Below, piece by piece: positions 22,165 to 32,700 of a DNA stretch of 60,000 nt. Under the pieces are notes generated by a model. The model searched no databases and was not told the origin of the DNA. It saw nothing but the letters and a program-made list of their open reading frames with translations. Where the stretch lies: NCBI GenBank assembly GCA_949358305.1, contig OX442314.1, forward strand, positions 1,741,087 through 1,801,086, written 5' to 3'. The stretch is from Strigamia acuminata. Taxonomy: Eukaryota; Arthropoda; Chilopoda; Geophilomorpha; Linotaeniidae. Both the position numbers and the translations under genes were made by a program. Position 1 is the first letter of the stretch. The number at the start of each line of letters is the position of its first letter.

Positions 22165-22361
22165 TTACGAATGAGTCACGTAGCATCTTCAATTTGTCGA
22201 ACGAGATCATTCATTTCATCTTCTCAATGTTCTGGTCGATCGCTGACCCGGCTGACCCACTGAGACTTTCGCTTTTTCTGTTCTTCGTGTTACATTTGAC
22301 GAAACTTTTGGAGCGGCGAGTTGAATTGACTGTCCTTTGTCTCCGTACTCCAGTACATTAA
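22165..22361 (+). other. Possible F-box fragment
   Basis: The frame SIFNLSNEIIHFIFSMFW resembles the N-terminal half of an F-box (LPxEIIxxIFSxL). What follows is hydrophobic and not recognisable as LRRs. Another F-box/LRR-like gene fragment lies at 35.3 and 38.4 kb. Confidence 0.25.
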
Positions 22362-22411
22362 AATGGCCGCCATGAGACTTTCTTTTGAAACGTTTGGCCC
22401 GATGAAATGAA

Positions 22412-22763
22412 TGTTTTTTTTCTTTTTAATGTACCTAAAGAGCATGGCGTCGGTTATAAACTGGTGTTCCAGAATTTGATTGAATTCCGATGAAAACTTA
22501 AGAATGTCTTTGACCAAACAACCTGGGAAAAAAGATATTTTATACACCAGTAATTATAAGAATTTTTGATTACATTTTCTACAAGACTGAATAGGGGTCT
22601 GGTTGGTTCGAACTTCGAATATGTTTGAGAGAGTGGTAACCGTTAGGCTGTATAGGAACTCTTCAATCATTTTTTTCTGTGTTTTGCTAAATCCATTCGT
22701 CGGCTTGTAGAATTTTGAAAAATAAATTCTAAAGGAAACGCTTCCTAGTGGCAGTTTTTTCAT
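22412..22763 (-). CDS. Unknown two-exon gene start (37 bp from the BEL/Pao element)
   Basis: ATG at 22763 starts MKKLPLGSVSFRIYFSKFYK. A donor after ...TPIQS (TT|GTAGAA) and an acceptor TTTTTTCCCAG join in phase to CLVKDILKFSSEFNQILEHQ, which ends at a GTACAT donor. Later exons were not found. The peptide has no motif I recognise. The young BEL/Pao insertion sits just upstream of the start codon. Confidence 0.3.
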
Positions 22764-22800
22764 ATTTTATTTAGATTTTTTACATATTGTTTAATATTGT

Positions 22801-23279
22801 TGTGAAAATCGGATGATTTTACGCGTGAATTATTATTCGAGTTTCATTTGTATTGTTGAATTTATATTGTTATTTTGTATTTCCATTTTTTATTTAAGAT
22901 TTTGATATTTGAATTTGTGATTTTGCCAATTTGTTATAATATGTCTTTTATTCTCATTTGTATGTTTTGACCTGTTCATTTTATTGGAATCCTAAATTGT
23001 TAATCCTTTTTAATCCGTTTGCATTCCTCCACCTGAACACGTCATTCCCTTACCTTGCGGACGCTTGTGATTGGTTCTCCGAACTCGGGATTTGCATTTC
23101 CTTTTCCCTTTATGAATAGAATAAAATCAGTGTACTTTTGCTTTGTAAAACGTGTGGTTGTGCTTCTTTACTGCTCCGACGCCATTTTGAAACTTCAATT
23201 TAAACATCATTTGTAGCCAAGGACTTTGGAAATTGTGTGGTAAATTTGTAGGAACATTTATTTCTCTTCAAGTTTAACA
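22801..23279 (+). repeat. BEL/Pao 5' LTR
   Basis: 479 bp, TGTGAAAATCGG...TTTAACA, with an AATAAAATC signal near 23121. Same length as the 3' LTR. Confidence 0.95.
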
Positions 23280-23280
23280 T

Positions 23281-23298
23281 TGGTGCCGAAACCCGGGA
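23281..23298 (+). promoter_or_regulatory. Primer binding site, tRNA-Phe
   Basis: TGGTGCCGAAACCCGGGA is complementary to the 3' end of animal tRNA-Phe (acceptor stem starting GCCGAAA plus CCA). It lies one base inside the 5' LTR, the normal place for minus-strand primer binding. Confidence 0.85.
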
Positions 23299-23385
23299 GC
23301 ATTTTAAATTCCGATTCTGGATCTAGCGAAAAGCGACCAAGAGATCGACGACACCGTACAAGCACTCGACGCACTGGAAGACCGT

Positions 23386-26300
23386 TTGGCCGCATCAAGA
23401 GCTGATTTAGGCAGGTACATTCAACTAAATTACACCCCTAATCTACCCCAGAACATACGACCGAACGCGGACGCGCAACCGGCGGACATCGACGCACTAG
23501 CGGCGGCCATTACCGCAGCAGTGACGGCGGCAACACCACGCGCAACACCGACGAACGGTCAAACGTTCATCAAACGTAAGCCACTCGAAATGCCGAAGTT
23601 TGACGGACGTAAACCGGAGGAATGGGGAGGTTTTTGGAAGACATTTTCCATTCAAGTTGGCGACGACGAACAACTGGATGGAACCAACAAATTGCTATAT
23701 TTGAGAAACTATTTGGTCGGCGACGCGTTAGACGATATCAAGGCACTGGAAATCACCACAGGAAACTACGAGATTGCAATTACGCGCCTGCAAAAGAAAT
23801 ATGGCGATAAAATCGTTCTCGAAAATAAGTATCTGTCGAATTTGTTAAACTTGCCCTCTGTCAACAGCGATCGAGACCGGATGGGTTTACAAAAACTCCA
23901 CAGACACGTGGAAGTTAACATAGAAAATTTAGCCAACATTGACGTACCTTTGGCAGAAATACAGCGGACCATTTTCCCCGTGCTGTCGTCGGCTGTTCCG
24001 CGCAGTATAATCATGGAATATGACAAAGACTGCGACGGGGAGAGGTCAATAACAAAGTTGATGGAATGGTTGAGCGACTACCTCGCCAAACACGCCAAGT
24101 ATGACATGCTGAAAACCCAATCGAAGCCAGATGCGTCTCACAACAAAACGTCGGACAACAATCCCCCCAACAAAGGACGATTTGGCCGACAAGAAAAGGA
24201 ACCTCGATCGGGATCGGCGTCGCAACTGTCAGTATTAATAATGAAATGTCAATTTTGCGATTCCACAGAACACAATCGGAAAAGATGCCCGCTCACGATG
24301 GAGGAGAGACGTAAAGGACTGCAGAAAAAAGGGATTTGCATGAGATGCTTGGGGAAAGTGCCCCACAAGACGGAAGAATGCAGAACTCGCATGAAATGCT
24401 ACAACTGCGAGGGAACACATCACACCCACGTGTGCGACACACCAAAGACTACGGAAGCCAGCGAGGGAATCACCCACACCAACGCAGTCGTCACCGCCTG
24501 TCCACCCAAGTCCGAATTTTTGATGGTGCAGATGGTGAAGATGGCTGGACCAACGCACTCAACTTTGGGAGTGTGCTATATCGATGGGGAAGCCCAACGC
24601 ACATTCATACGGTCTGAATTGGTTAAAAAACTGAATTTACGAATTTTAGGAACTGAGACAATCAATTTGGCCGTGTTTGGACAAGAGCCCCGATCAGAAG
24701 TACGCAACAGAGTTGAACTAATACTCAGCCCCGCCAATTCGAAGTCGCCAGCCGTCACGATTGAAGCCATTGAAGCTGCCCACGTCACGTCCACCCCCGG
24801 AGAACAGCCGAATAAGCAACTAAAAGCAGAATTACAACGAAGAAAAATCGAAGTGGCCTGCAAGCAAGTCGCGTTACATTCGAAAGAGGTGGACTTACTA
24901 ATTGGAGTGGACCATTATTGGCGAGTGATGGCGGGACAGACCGAATTTTTGGAAGAAAACTTGATTGCCGTAAAGACGAAATTTGGTTGGACGTTACACG
25001 GACAGACCACAAACGGAACGAGAGTCATTGCTGCACCGGTGAGAATTAATCAAATTACGCTTACTCCATCGACAGATGATCCTTTGCGCCGGATGTGGGA
25101 GCTGGAACCGATCGGAGTCCGCCACGAGTCAGTCGAAACCAACGACGACGTTGAGACGTTGAAAAAATTCGAAAAGACCATCAAGTGGACGGGATCAAAT
25201 TACTACATGCCACACAGCCCAGTAATCAAGGAGTTGGTGACTCCAGAAATAAGGGAAAAATCGAAAACTGAAGATTGGAGACACGTAGCGGGAATAGAAA
25301 ATCCTGCTGACCGCCTGACGAAAGGAATGGACGCAGAAGTGATGATAACCGACTTACTTTGGTGGCAAAGACCGAATTGGCTACGCGGAAGTCGACAAGA
25401 TTGGCCAAATTTGCCCACAGATCCGGTCGAAGAACATGACGACGAAATTGCGGAAATCCACGTCGAGGCGGTGCAGACAACGACAATTAATATTTTTCCG
25501 TTTGACAGGTTTGGATTGCTGTCAAAGGCAATCCGAACGCTGGCATGGGTTTTTAGATTTGCTGACGATGCTGGAAAACAACAAACAGATGCCAGCCGAC
25601 GCGATCGAGGTCCATTGAAGGCAATCGAGCTGAAACATGCAAAGTTCAGTTTGATCAGAATTGCGCTAGCAGAAGTTTATGGCCGAGAGATCGAAAGAAT
25701 GAAGGATGACAAATCGGTTCATGGAGAGTCAAAATTGCGAGATCTGAATCCACAGCTAAACGAAATTGGACTGATTAAGCTACGAAATAGACTACATGAG
25801 TCGCGAGATTTGCCCACTGCTACTCAACCTTTAATTTTGCCTCCTAAACACAAACTTACAGAACTAATTTTGCAATTCTCACATTTACAGGTCCTCCATT
25901 GCGGACTGACATCCACGCTATTCAAGTTTCGAGAAAATTACCGGACACCATCCGCAAGGAGGACCTTGAAGACGATGTGGGATCGATGCGTTGTTTGCAA
26001 GAAAATCAACGGACAACTGATGCGGGAAGTGCCAAGTGCCCTCCCAGCCGACAGAACGTCAAAAGATCAACTGTTCGCGGTCACCGGAGTCGATTTCGCG
26101 GGACCAATAATAGCAGTTCACTTGGAATTGGTGCCCTCACTAGCAACGACAGACTTTTTGGGAACAACAGACAATCTCGAACCAACTCAGAAGCAGTTTA
26201 TTCGACAATGGCGCTACCAACAACGCGTATTACTCTCATTCTGGAATCGTTGGTCTCGGGAGTATCTGACAGATTTAAAATTTCAAACGGGCAAATCAAG

Positions 26301-26619
26301 CGTGCGAGAACTTCAGTCGAACGACGTCGTTATAATTGAAGAGCCATTTAAACCACGTCTAAAATGGAAAATGGGTAGAGTGGTCGAAGTTAAGCGAAGT
26401 CGAGACAACAAGATCAGATCGTGCGAACTGACACTCGCCAATGGAGAACATTTGCGTCGACCAATACAACGTCTTGTGCGTTGGAAGTGGAGTCAAACAA
26501 TCCCCGCCCGGCAGTGTGAAAATCGGATGATTTTACGCGTGAATTATTATTCGAGTTTCATTTGTATTGTTGAATTTATATTGTTATTTTGTATTTCCAT
26601 TTTTTATTTAAGATTTTGA
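23386..26619 (+). CDS. BEL/Pao Gag-protease-(deleted pol)-integrase polyprotein
   Basis: One open frame of 1077 residues. In order: coiled-coil start, Gag/DUF1759-like region (MPKFDGRKPEEWGGFWKTF), Cys-rich knuckles (CQFCDSTEHNRKRC, CMRCLGKVPHKTEEC, CYNCEGTHHTHVC), A17-type protease region with the YIDGEAQRTFI box, then an abrupt jump from the pre-RT linker (residue about 605) to the end of RNase H (WRHVAGIENPADRLTKG). After that: integrase zinc-binding part ending CVVCKK, a truncated core (VDFAGPI joined to AVHLEL), and the C-terminal DUF5641-like domain. All deletions keep the frame. There is no ATG before residue 69; the open frame extends upstream to a TAA at 23305 and the listed start is TTG, so Gag either starts at a non-AUG codon or has lost its ATG. 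The last 35 residues are encoded by the 3' LTR. Confidence 0.9.
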   Translation: MAASRADLGRYIQLNYTPNLPQNIRPNADAQPADIDALAAAITAAVTAATPRATPTNGQTFIKRKPLEMPKFDGRKPEEWGGFWKTFSIQVGDDEQLDGTNKLLYLRNYLVGDALDDIKALEITTGNYEIAITRLQKKYGDKIVLENKYLSNLLNLPSVNSDRDRMGLQKLHRHVEVNIENLANIDVPLAEIQRTIFPVLSSAVPRSIIMEYDKDCDGERSITKLMEWLSDYLAKHAKYDMLKTQSKPDASHNKTSDNNPPNKGRFGRQEKEPRSGSASQLSVLIMKCQFCDSTEHNRKRCPLTMEERRKGLQKKGICMRCLGKVPHKTEECRTRMKCYNCEGTHHTHVCDTPKTTEASEGITHTNAVVTACPPKSEFLMVQMVKMAGPTHSTLGVCYIDGEAQRTFIRSELVKKLNLRILGTETINLAVFGQEPRSEVRNRVELILSPANSKSPAVTIEAIEAAHVTSTPGEQPNKQLKAELQRRKIEVACKQVALHSKEVDLLIGVDHYWRVMAGQTEFLEENLIAVKTKFGWTLHGQTTNGTRVIAAPVRINQITLTPSTDDPLRRMWELEPIGVRHESVETNDDVETLKKFEKTIKWTGSNYYMPHSPVIKELVTPEIREKSKTEDWRHVAGIENPADRLTKGMDAEVMITDLLWWQRPNWLRGSRQDWPNLPTDPVEEHDDEIAEIHVEAVQTTTINIFPFDRFGLLSKAIRTLAWVFRFADDAGKQQTDASRRDRGPLKAIELKHAKFSLIRIALAEVYGREIERMKDDKSVHGESKLRDLNPQLNEIGLIKLRNRLHESRDLPTATQPLILPPKHKLTELILQFSHLQVLHCGLTSTLFKFRENYRTPSARRTLKTMWDRCVVCKKINGQLMREVPSALPADRTSKDQLFAVTGVDFAGPIIAVHLELVPSLATTDFLGTTDNLEPTQKQFIRQWRYQQRVLLSFWNRWSREYLTDLKFQTGKSSVRELQSNDVVIIEEPFKPRLKWKMGRVVEVKRSRDNKIRSCELTLANGEHLRRPIQRLVRWKWSQTIPARQCENRMILRVNYYSSFICIVEFILLFCISIFYLRF

Positions 26620-26993
26620 TATTTGAATTTGTGATTTTGCCAATTTGTTATAATATGTCTTTTATTCTCATTTGTATGTTTTGACCTGTTCATTTTATTG
26701 GAATCCTAAATTGTTAATCCTTTTTAATCCGTTTGCATTCCTCCACCTGAACACGTCATTCCCCTACCTTGCGGACGCTTGTGATTGGTTCCCCGAACTC
26801 GGGATTTGCATTTCCTTTTCCCTTTATGAATAGAATAAAATCAGTGTACTTTTGCTTTGTAAAACGTGTGGTTGTGCTTCTTTACTGCTCCGACGCCATT
26901 TTGAAACTTCAATTTAAACATCATTTGTAGCCAAGGACTTTGGAAATTGTGTGGTAAATTTGTAGGAACATTTATTTCTCTTCAAGTTTAACA
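26515..26993 (+). repeat. BEL/Pao 3' LTR
   Basis: 479 bp. It differs from the 5' LTR at two visible T/C sites (CATTCCCCTACC, GGTTCCCCGAAC). It is preceded by CCCCGCCCGGCAG, not a purine tract. Confidence 0.95.
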
Positions 26994-26998
26994 ATTGT

Positions 26999-27225
26999 TT
27001 AATATTGTTTAATATTGTTTAATATTGTTATATTATTTGGTCATGAAATGGATGTTTTTGGTCAAAACTTGAATGTTTTCCGAAAAAAAAAGATTGTTTT
27101 GGCCTAAATTTGAATTTATAGTCCAAAAGATTGAATTTTGAGTCGAAAAACTGAATTTATAGTCCAAAAAATTGAATTTTTCATGTAAAAAAAATGATTT
27201 TTATTTATATTTAAATATAAGTATT
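26999..27225. other. AT-rich spacer with TTTAATATTGT repeats
   Basis: The BEL/Pao target site is an 11-bp TTTAATATTGT tandem repeat (three copies remain at 26997-27029). The rest is low-complexity A/T with repeated GTCCAAAA(G/A)ATTGAATTTT. No gene. Confidence 0.6.
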
Positions 27226-28650
27226 TTTATTTTAATTTGCAGCCAAGAGAGACGAAGAAAGTTCGAGCGCCGTTCGAATGTGAGCGGAAAATTCGGGTGA
27301 AATTAGGAAAGAAAAAAGCGCGGGAGATACGATTGGAGAAATTTGTGGAAATCTTGCGAGGCCGAGTGAATGTTGGTCGGTCGCAGTTGTTGTTGGCTGA
27401 AAAAGACGACAAAAGTGTCGGTTTGAATGGATGCTCAAAGTGAAGGAGCGACATCTGCCGATTGAGAGCCGGGAAGTGGAGAGATGGCGGCGAAACACAA
27501 AAGTCAGAGCAAAATCGTGACGAAACTCAGCCAAATGGCTAAAGGAACCCGAGGAAACGCCGTTCAACATCCCGGAGGAACAGAACGTGGACAAATACGA
27601 CGAACTACTCAATGACGTGGAGGTGGTTAGCAAAGTCGTTCGGAACAAGAGCCGGGAGGAGATCCTCGCGTATTTGGAAGCGTTCCACGCGAATCCGGAC
27701 CGAGTACGCATCGTGATCGGCGAGTTGCTCGGAATGAACGGGCCGGCGCCGTTTCCTGCATCGAATGACGTTCGGAGCTCCGGAAATGATGGGGCGTCGC
27801 CTTCGGCCGAATCGATGACGATGGAGAAAGTCAGATCGATTTTCGAGCTTTTCCCGGACGCGGATCCCGAATATCTGCGGAAATTCGTCGAGAAATGGGC
27901 AGACAATGTGAATCACATCAACGCGACGGTCTACGGGTGGATGGACAATCGGTCTCGTCCGAAGTTGGCCGAAGCTCGAAGAGCGGCGACTAAACGGAAA
28001 ATTGTGGAAAGGTTTTCTTGTAGTTTTGTGTATTTTTATAATAATACAAGAAAAGGTTTTTATTAATGTTTTTCGTTTTGCAGCGATTTCAGCGTGGAGG
28101 AGTTCTTGGAGATGTTTCCAGTCGCGGAGAACTTTTTCAACAATGATGACAAGAGTCACGACTGTTTCGTACAGTGGAACGCGTATCAAAACTGGTTCTG
28201 GCAGAACCAGTTTCGATACGCATTCCACGCCGATTAGTTGAAAGTGATGCATAAACACCATTTCTACCTCACGCCGGTCATGAAGGAGCCGTTTCCCACA
28301 TTTCATTTCAAAACACATTCAACCCAGACATTCTCCTCTACTTTCTTCGTCTTCTTTACTCAACGTAACCCCAGAAATCATGGCAACAAGTGCAACGACC
28401 AAAAGTATGCCGACAATACCTGCAGTAGCAACGATAAACTTCTTACTGAAACGTTTCCCAACAGACGGTGAACTAATCAATTAATCAATTAATCAATTAA
28501 TAAATAATAAACCTAATCGATTTATTCGATTAATGCAGAACCGCGAGCAAAGAAGACGAAAAAGACCGTGAGGACAAAGAAGTTTCCGACTCAACGCGTG
28601 CCCATGCCGAAACAAATCGACGCCGAAAATCGGTGCCCTAACATTCAACT
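27226..28650 (+). pseudogene. Chimeric RNF8-coil / RNF216-N-terminus pseudogene
   Basis: 27226-27530 resembles the RNF8-like coiled-coil exon (GGATGCTCAAAGTGAAGGAG, GAAACACAAAAGTCAGAGC, AAACTCAGC) but is out of frame in places. From 27531 it switches to the N-terminal part of the RNF216-like family: WLKEPEETPFNIPEEQ, KYDELLNDVEVVSKVVRNKS, AYLEAFHANPDRVRIVIGEL, LGMNGPAPFP, ELFPDADPEYLRKF, INATVYGWMD. The exon ends GAAAG|GTTTTC at 28014-28019, and the next exon (28084 on, FSVEEFLEMFP) carries a stop in place of the expected continuation (FHAD-TAG). An exon like EP.KKxKKxVxxKK follows at about 28541. No RBR domain follows. Confidence 0.75.
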
Positions 28651-28716
28651 TGCCTTGGCCCTTCAATTTTTGGCGACCTGCACCAAGGCCCCGGCCGATA
28701 GTGCCTGCTCCAGCCC

Positions 28717-28840
28717 CAGGGCCGTTTCGACCTATGAGGCGAAGAGGCGGCCGCCAGGTGGCCATGCCGTGGTACGTCACTTTACCAAGGCATGGCCACC
28801 TGGCGGCCGCCTCTTCGCCTCATAGGTCGAAACGGCCCTG
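28717..28840. mobile_element. Perfect-palindrome hAT-like MITE
   Basis: Arms of 52 bp (28717-28768 and 28789-28840) are perfect inverted complements around a 20-bp loop whose TGGTA/TACCA also pair. Ends CAGGGCCGTTTCGACC. Flanks TCCAGCCC and TCTAGCCC look like an 8-bp target duplication with one mismatch. Same end sequence as the element at 36.9 kb. No coding capacity. Confidence 0.75.
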
Positions 28841-29749
28841 TCTAGCCCCCTTTCTTTTTGAACCACCTGCGTCTGACCACGATCTTTTTGGGCAACCTGC
28901 GCCGAGGCCACGTTGTCGTCGTGATCGTCGTTATTAATTAAACAAAGCAATAATTAATTATTATTGTTTATTATTGTTCTTTGAAATACAAAGAAAATCA
29001 CTTTCTGTCTTTAGCAAATAAGAATAAATTGCGAGTGAACCCGGTTGAAATTTGACAAAATTGTTTCAATAATTGTCGAGAATTCCTTAATTTCTGAGGT
29101 TCTTGAAGTTCAACGTTTTCTTTTCTATCAATTCGGAGGACAATCTGCTGATTGCAGTTGAATTAATTCTTATGCTTAATTTGGATCAGACCCACTAATT
29201 TCACATTCAATCTCAATTAATTTTGTCACGCACCTTTTGCAAACAACAAATTGGTTAAATTTCTACATAAAAATCAAATAGTCAGAGATCAGAATCAATA
29301 ACGAGCCGTTTCCATAGAAACTAAGGCACAGTAACACTACAATCCAATCACGATGCAAGGAGTAAGTAAGAATTTCTGTCACAAATTCACAAAAATTCAC
29401 TAAAAAATAAAAGAGGTTGTTACACTTAATTTAGTGTTTATTTGTAGATAAAATGACAATTTTTATTTCAATTAAACCAAACTAAACCAACACAAAACTA
29501 TAGTTTACATAGACTATGGAAATTTGTAATTGAAACAGCAAATAAAGTACCGGTAGGTTATTATTTTTATTTAATTACTAAATACCGTAGCCAAGTGTAG
29601 TGATAGACCTGGAGACAGACTCTGACTTGACAATAATGATTTTTGCTGATACATGTTGAACTAATCTGTGTCAAAAGAAATTTTAAATGTTCTTACATGT
29701 GCTTAGCTAATATTAGTAATACTTTATTTAAACCCATTAGAGTGTAAAT
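28841..29749. repeat. Duplicated ligase/zinc-finger flanks, no gene
   Basis: 28841-28940 carries a short basic, Pro-rich frame continuing the pseudogene. 29000-29290 matches 10240-10400 and 55030-55150 (for example TTGCAAACAACAAATTGGTTA). 29330-29500 matches 9640-9800 in reverse. The remainder up to the channel gene's stop at 29750 is non-coding. Confidence 0.55.
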
Positions 29750-32700
29750 CTACCAATCCATATCTTGATTCCGATACCAATTATAAGTTTTTAAAATCAA
29801 ATTGTACAATGACAGTAGTGACATTCCCAAACCTAGTCCTACAATGCTACCGAAATCGCTTAAGAACTGAGATATTGGATATGCTTGTTTCTCTTCTACA
29901 ATCTCTACAGAGCTATCAGCAAATTGCAACAATAGAATTGTAATCTTATCTTCTTGATAATTACTTTCCCGAAAAGTACTTTTGTAAAAAATATGTTTGC
30001 AAGGTTGTTTACATTTGCATTGTTTTTGATTCGAGTCAAGATTGCTTAAATACGTGAAATGAGCGGCAGTTACGGCACTTGTAGTGTTACATACTGGCGA
30101 ATTAGGTTTTCCCATGTACGGTAATCTGAAATCAAGAGGAGATTTCTCAAAGATGCAAATGGTTGCAGTTTATCTGCTGAAAAGGGTTAGGTGTTTTTCG
30201 AACAGATTCAATCTGGTGATGCAGCAAATGAATCTTTAATCGCTATCATGTCAAAACAAGCTTGCAAGTTTGTGTGTGGTTAATGCTAGTGTAATGACCC
30301 ATTGCCAACTGATAATTGACCGTGGAGTGGCTGATCAGTCAATGTTTAGAACAGCGAAAATGAAAATAGATGTGATAAAATTGGAGCTGATGTATGAAAA
30401 GAAATGTTAACTACTTGTATACCTGCATTTAACACCTCGAAATACATTGTTATGCCAGCAAGCACTTTTACACTTGAGATAAGCACTTTTGGCCTCTTCA
30501 CATGGATTGCGCTTTCTATTTCTTCTTAGGATCTATTTCGTAAAAGGAATCTTAATATAAGCATTGATATAATTTATTTCATTTTCTACCTGAACGTCTC
30601 GAAGTACTACTTCAATGACAGACGTGTTGTTTACATTGTTTACGGTAAATGGTGTCAAAATGTTAACTCCCTCTTCCCGATTATTTATGAATAGCTGCGT
30701 GTTATTATAATCCAAAATATTTATATTAATAATTAATACTGTTTGTGCACAAAAAATATTTTTTCTCTTCAATTAGGAATAATTGTGTACCCGATCAAAA
30801 CACAAACAATATTTATAACTTTTTTCAGCTTTGGAGTAACCTAAAAACTTTATTTGCTTCTTTGTGCTTGAATAAATACTAAATAGACATTCTCGTTATC
30901 TTACTGTATTTAAGAATGCTGCTTAAAAAGGCACAGAGACTGACAATTTAACACAGGGGTCAGCAAGTAAATTTAAGTAGGGTCCGGATACTATTGAAAA
31001 TTTTTATTGAGGTCCAGAATAAAAAAACTCATAATACTTATTAGTTTTAAATTTCTTACTAAAAACCTAAGAAAACGGTGAAAAAAACAATTAAAAACCG
31101 TACTAAAACCTAAGAAAACGGAAAAACACATAAAAACCAAATAAACACACACAACCCAAAAAATACCAATAAAACCTAAAAAACACGGAAAAAAAAAACA
31201 GGAAAAACAAGAAAAAACACAGAAAAACCAAAGAAACCGAGGGGAAAACGTCGCTAAAATGTCACCTCTAATTCCGAAAACAATATGTCGCTAAAACGGA
31301 CGTCGCTACACTGAACCTTTCCGTATTTGGCGGTCCAAGTTTCGACCTACCGCCGTCCGCCTGTTGCAGACCGCTGATTTAACACATTCCATTTTGTTTG
31401 AAAAATTTCGGTTGATGTCGAGTGAAAATGTTTTTTTACACACCTTTAGCTGCAGATCACAAGCTTCTGAAGGAGTTCGATGTTTACTACACTCAATGTA
31501 AAGTTTGGTGGTATTTGTGCTTGTTTTATCTGTAAGTCAGCGAAAAGGTCAGAATTAATTTTCAAATTCGTCTGCAGAAAAGCAGTTTTTACAGTTAAAT
31601 AATTCCAAAAAAAAAGAAACATTAAAAAATCTCTGAATTCAAAAGTAGACTTTGAATACAACCATTAATTAACTAAAATCAGAAAATAATTTTGTAAATT
31701 ACCATTCCTTATTTGTGAACAATTACCAAATGGAAGTGAAATAAAATTAGTTGATGGTACCTGTAAACATAAAACTTGTATTGTTTGGTTTTTGTTTGAG
31801 GAATATCACTTATTATATTACATCATTCTTATTACGGGTATCAATAAACGTTAGGTCAATACTAAGTGATTCCCAGATGTTTTGCAATGACAATTTGCTG
31901 TTAAACAATTGCCAGGGTGATATGTTGCCACAAGTGTTTTTGGGTTGTTTAAGTAAGTGTAATCGAGCTTTGTGCATTTTTTCGTCCCATTTTTCACCAC
32001 AAACTGTGACAGAAGGAAATTCGGTGTAACGTCGTTGACTTATTCGAATGACTGTTGTACTTGGTTCATCAAGGTAGTAATTGATACGACTGTGCAGACA
32101 ATACAAAGTAAATCCTGCAACAACTAATACGAAAATTAACTTCAGCTTTTCTAAGACTGTATATATTTTGGTTTGCTCTTCAGTCTCATGAACTTTTTTT
32201 TTGCACATTTCATACAGACGCCTAATCTTATTGATGGATCTTTTTCGGTGAATGTTTGATGCAACATAATATAAATACCAAATAATGTCAGGTAATGAGA
32301 TTACGGATAGTCCAATAAACAAGCCCAGATTGCCTCCTAAATCTGATAGTAAGGCAATAACGTCATATGAGTACCGTTCTTCATACACAGTGACCTTCTC
32401 ATCAGTTAATGCTAATGTTAAACTCATCGTTTTATTATTTTTAGCTATGCCTAAATCAGTATACGGTGTAAAAGTTAAATGTTGACAAGGACGTTGACAT
32501 CCGCAATGAGCAATTGGTTCATGAACTGTAACCAAGGACAGAACATCAGAATACGTGTATTGTGCATCATTTGCTAATTTGCAAAGTGGCAAATCTAACT
32601 TCATGGATGGAAATCTTGTATACAAGAAATTTAATCAGCTGTTTAATTGTGATACCAAACAAGAAGCCTTTTCACTACATGTTCTTACCTGCATTTTAGC

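Larger units (their letters stand above)
22801..26993 (+). mobile_element. BEL/Pao LTR retrotransposon lacking reverse transcriptase
   Basis: Two 479-bp LTRs (22801-23279, 26515-26993) beginning TG and ending CA, differing at only two positions that I can see. Exact 5-bp target duplication ATTGT at 22796-22800 and 26994-26998. The primer site is one base after the 5' LTR. The internal part is only about 3.2 kb, roughly half of a full BEL/Pao element, because the RT-RNase H region and part of the integrase core are deleted. Young, and necessarily dependent on another element for copying. Confidence 0.95.

Noticed and set aside
26500-26514. Polypurine tract of the BEL/Pao element
   Set aside because: The sequence before the 3' LTR is C/G-rich (CCCCGCCCGGCAG) rather than purine-rich, so I do not annotate one.
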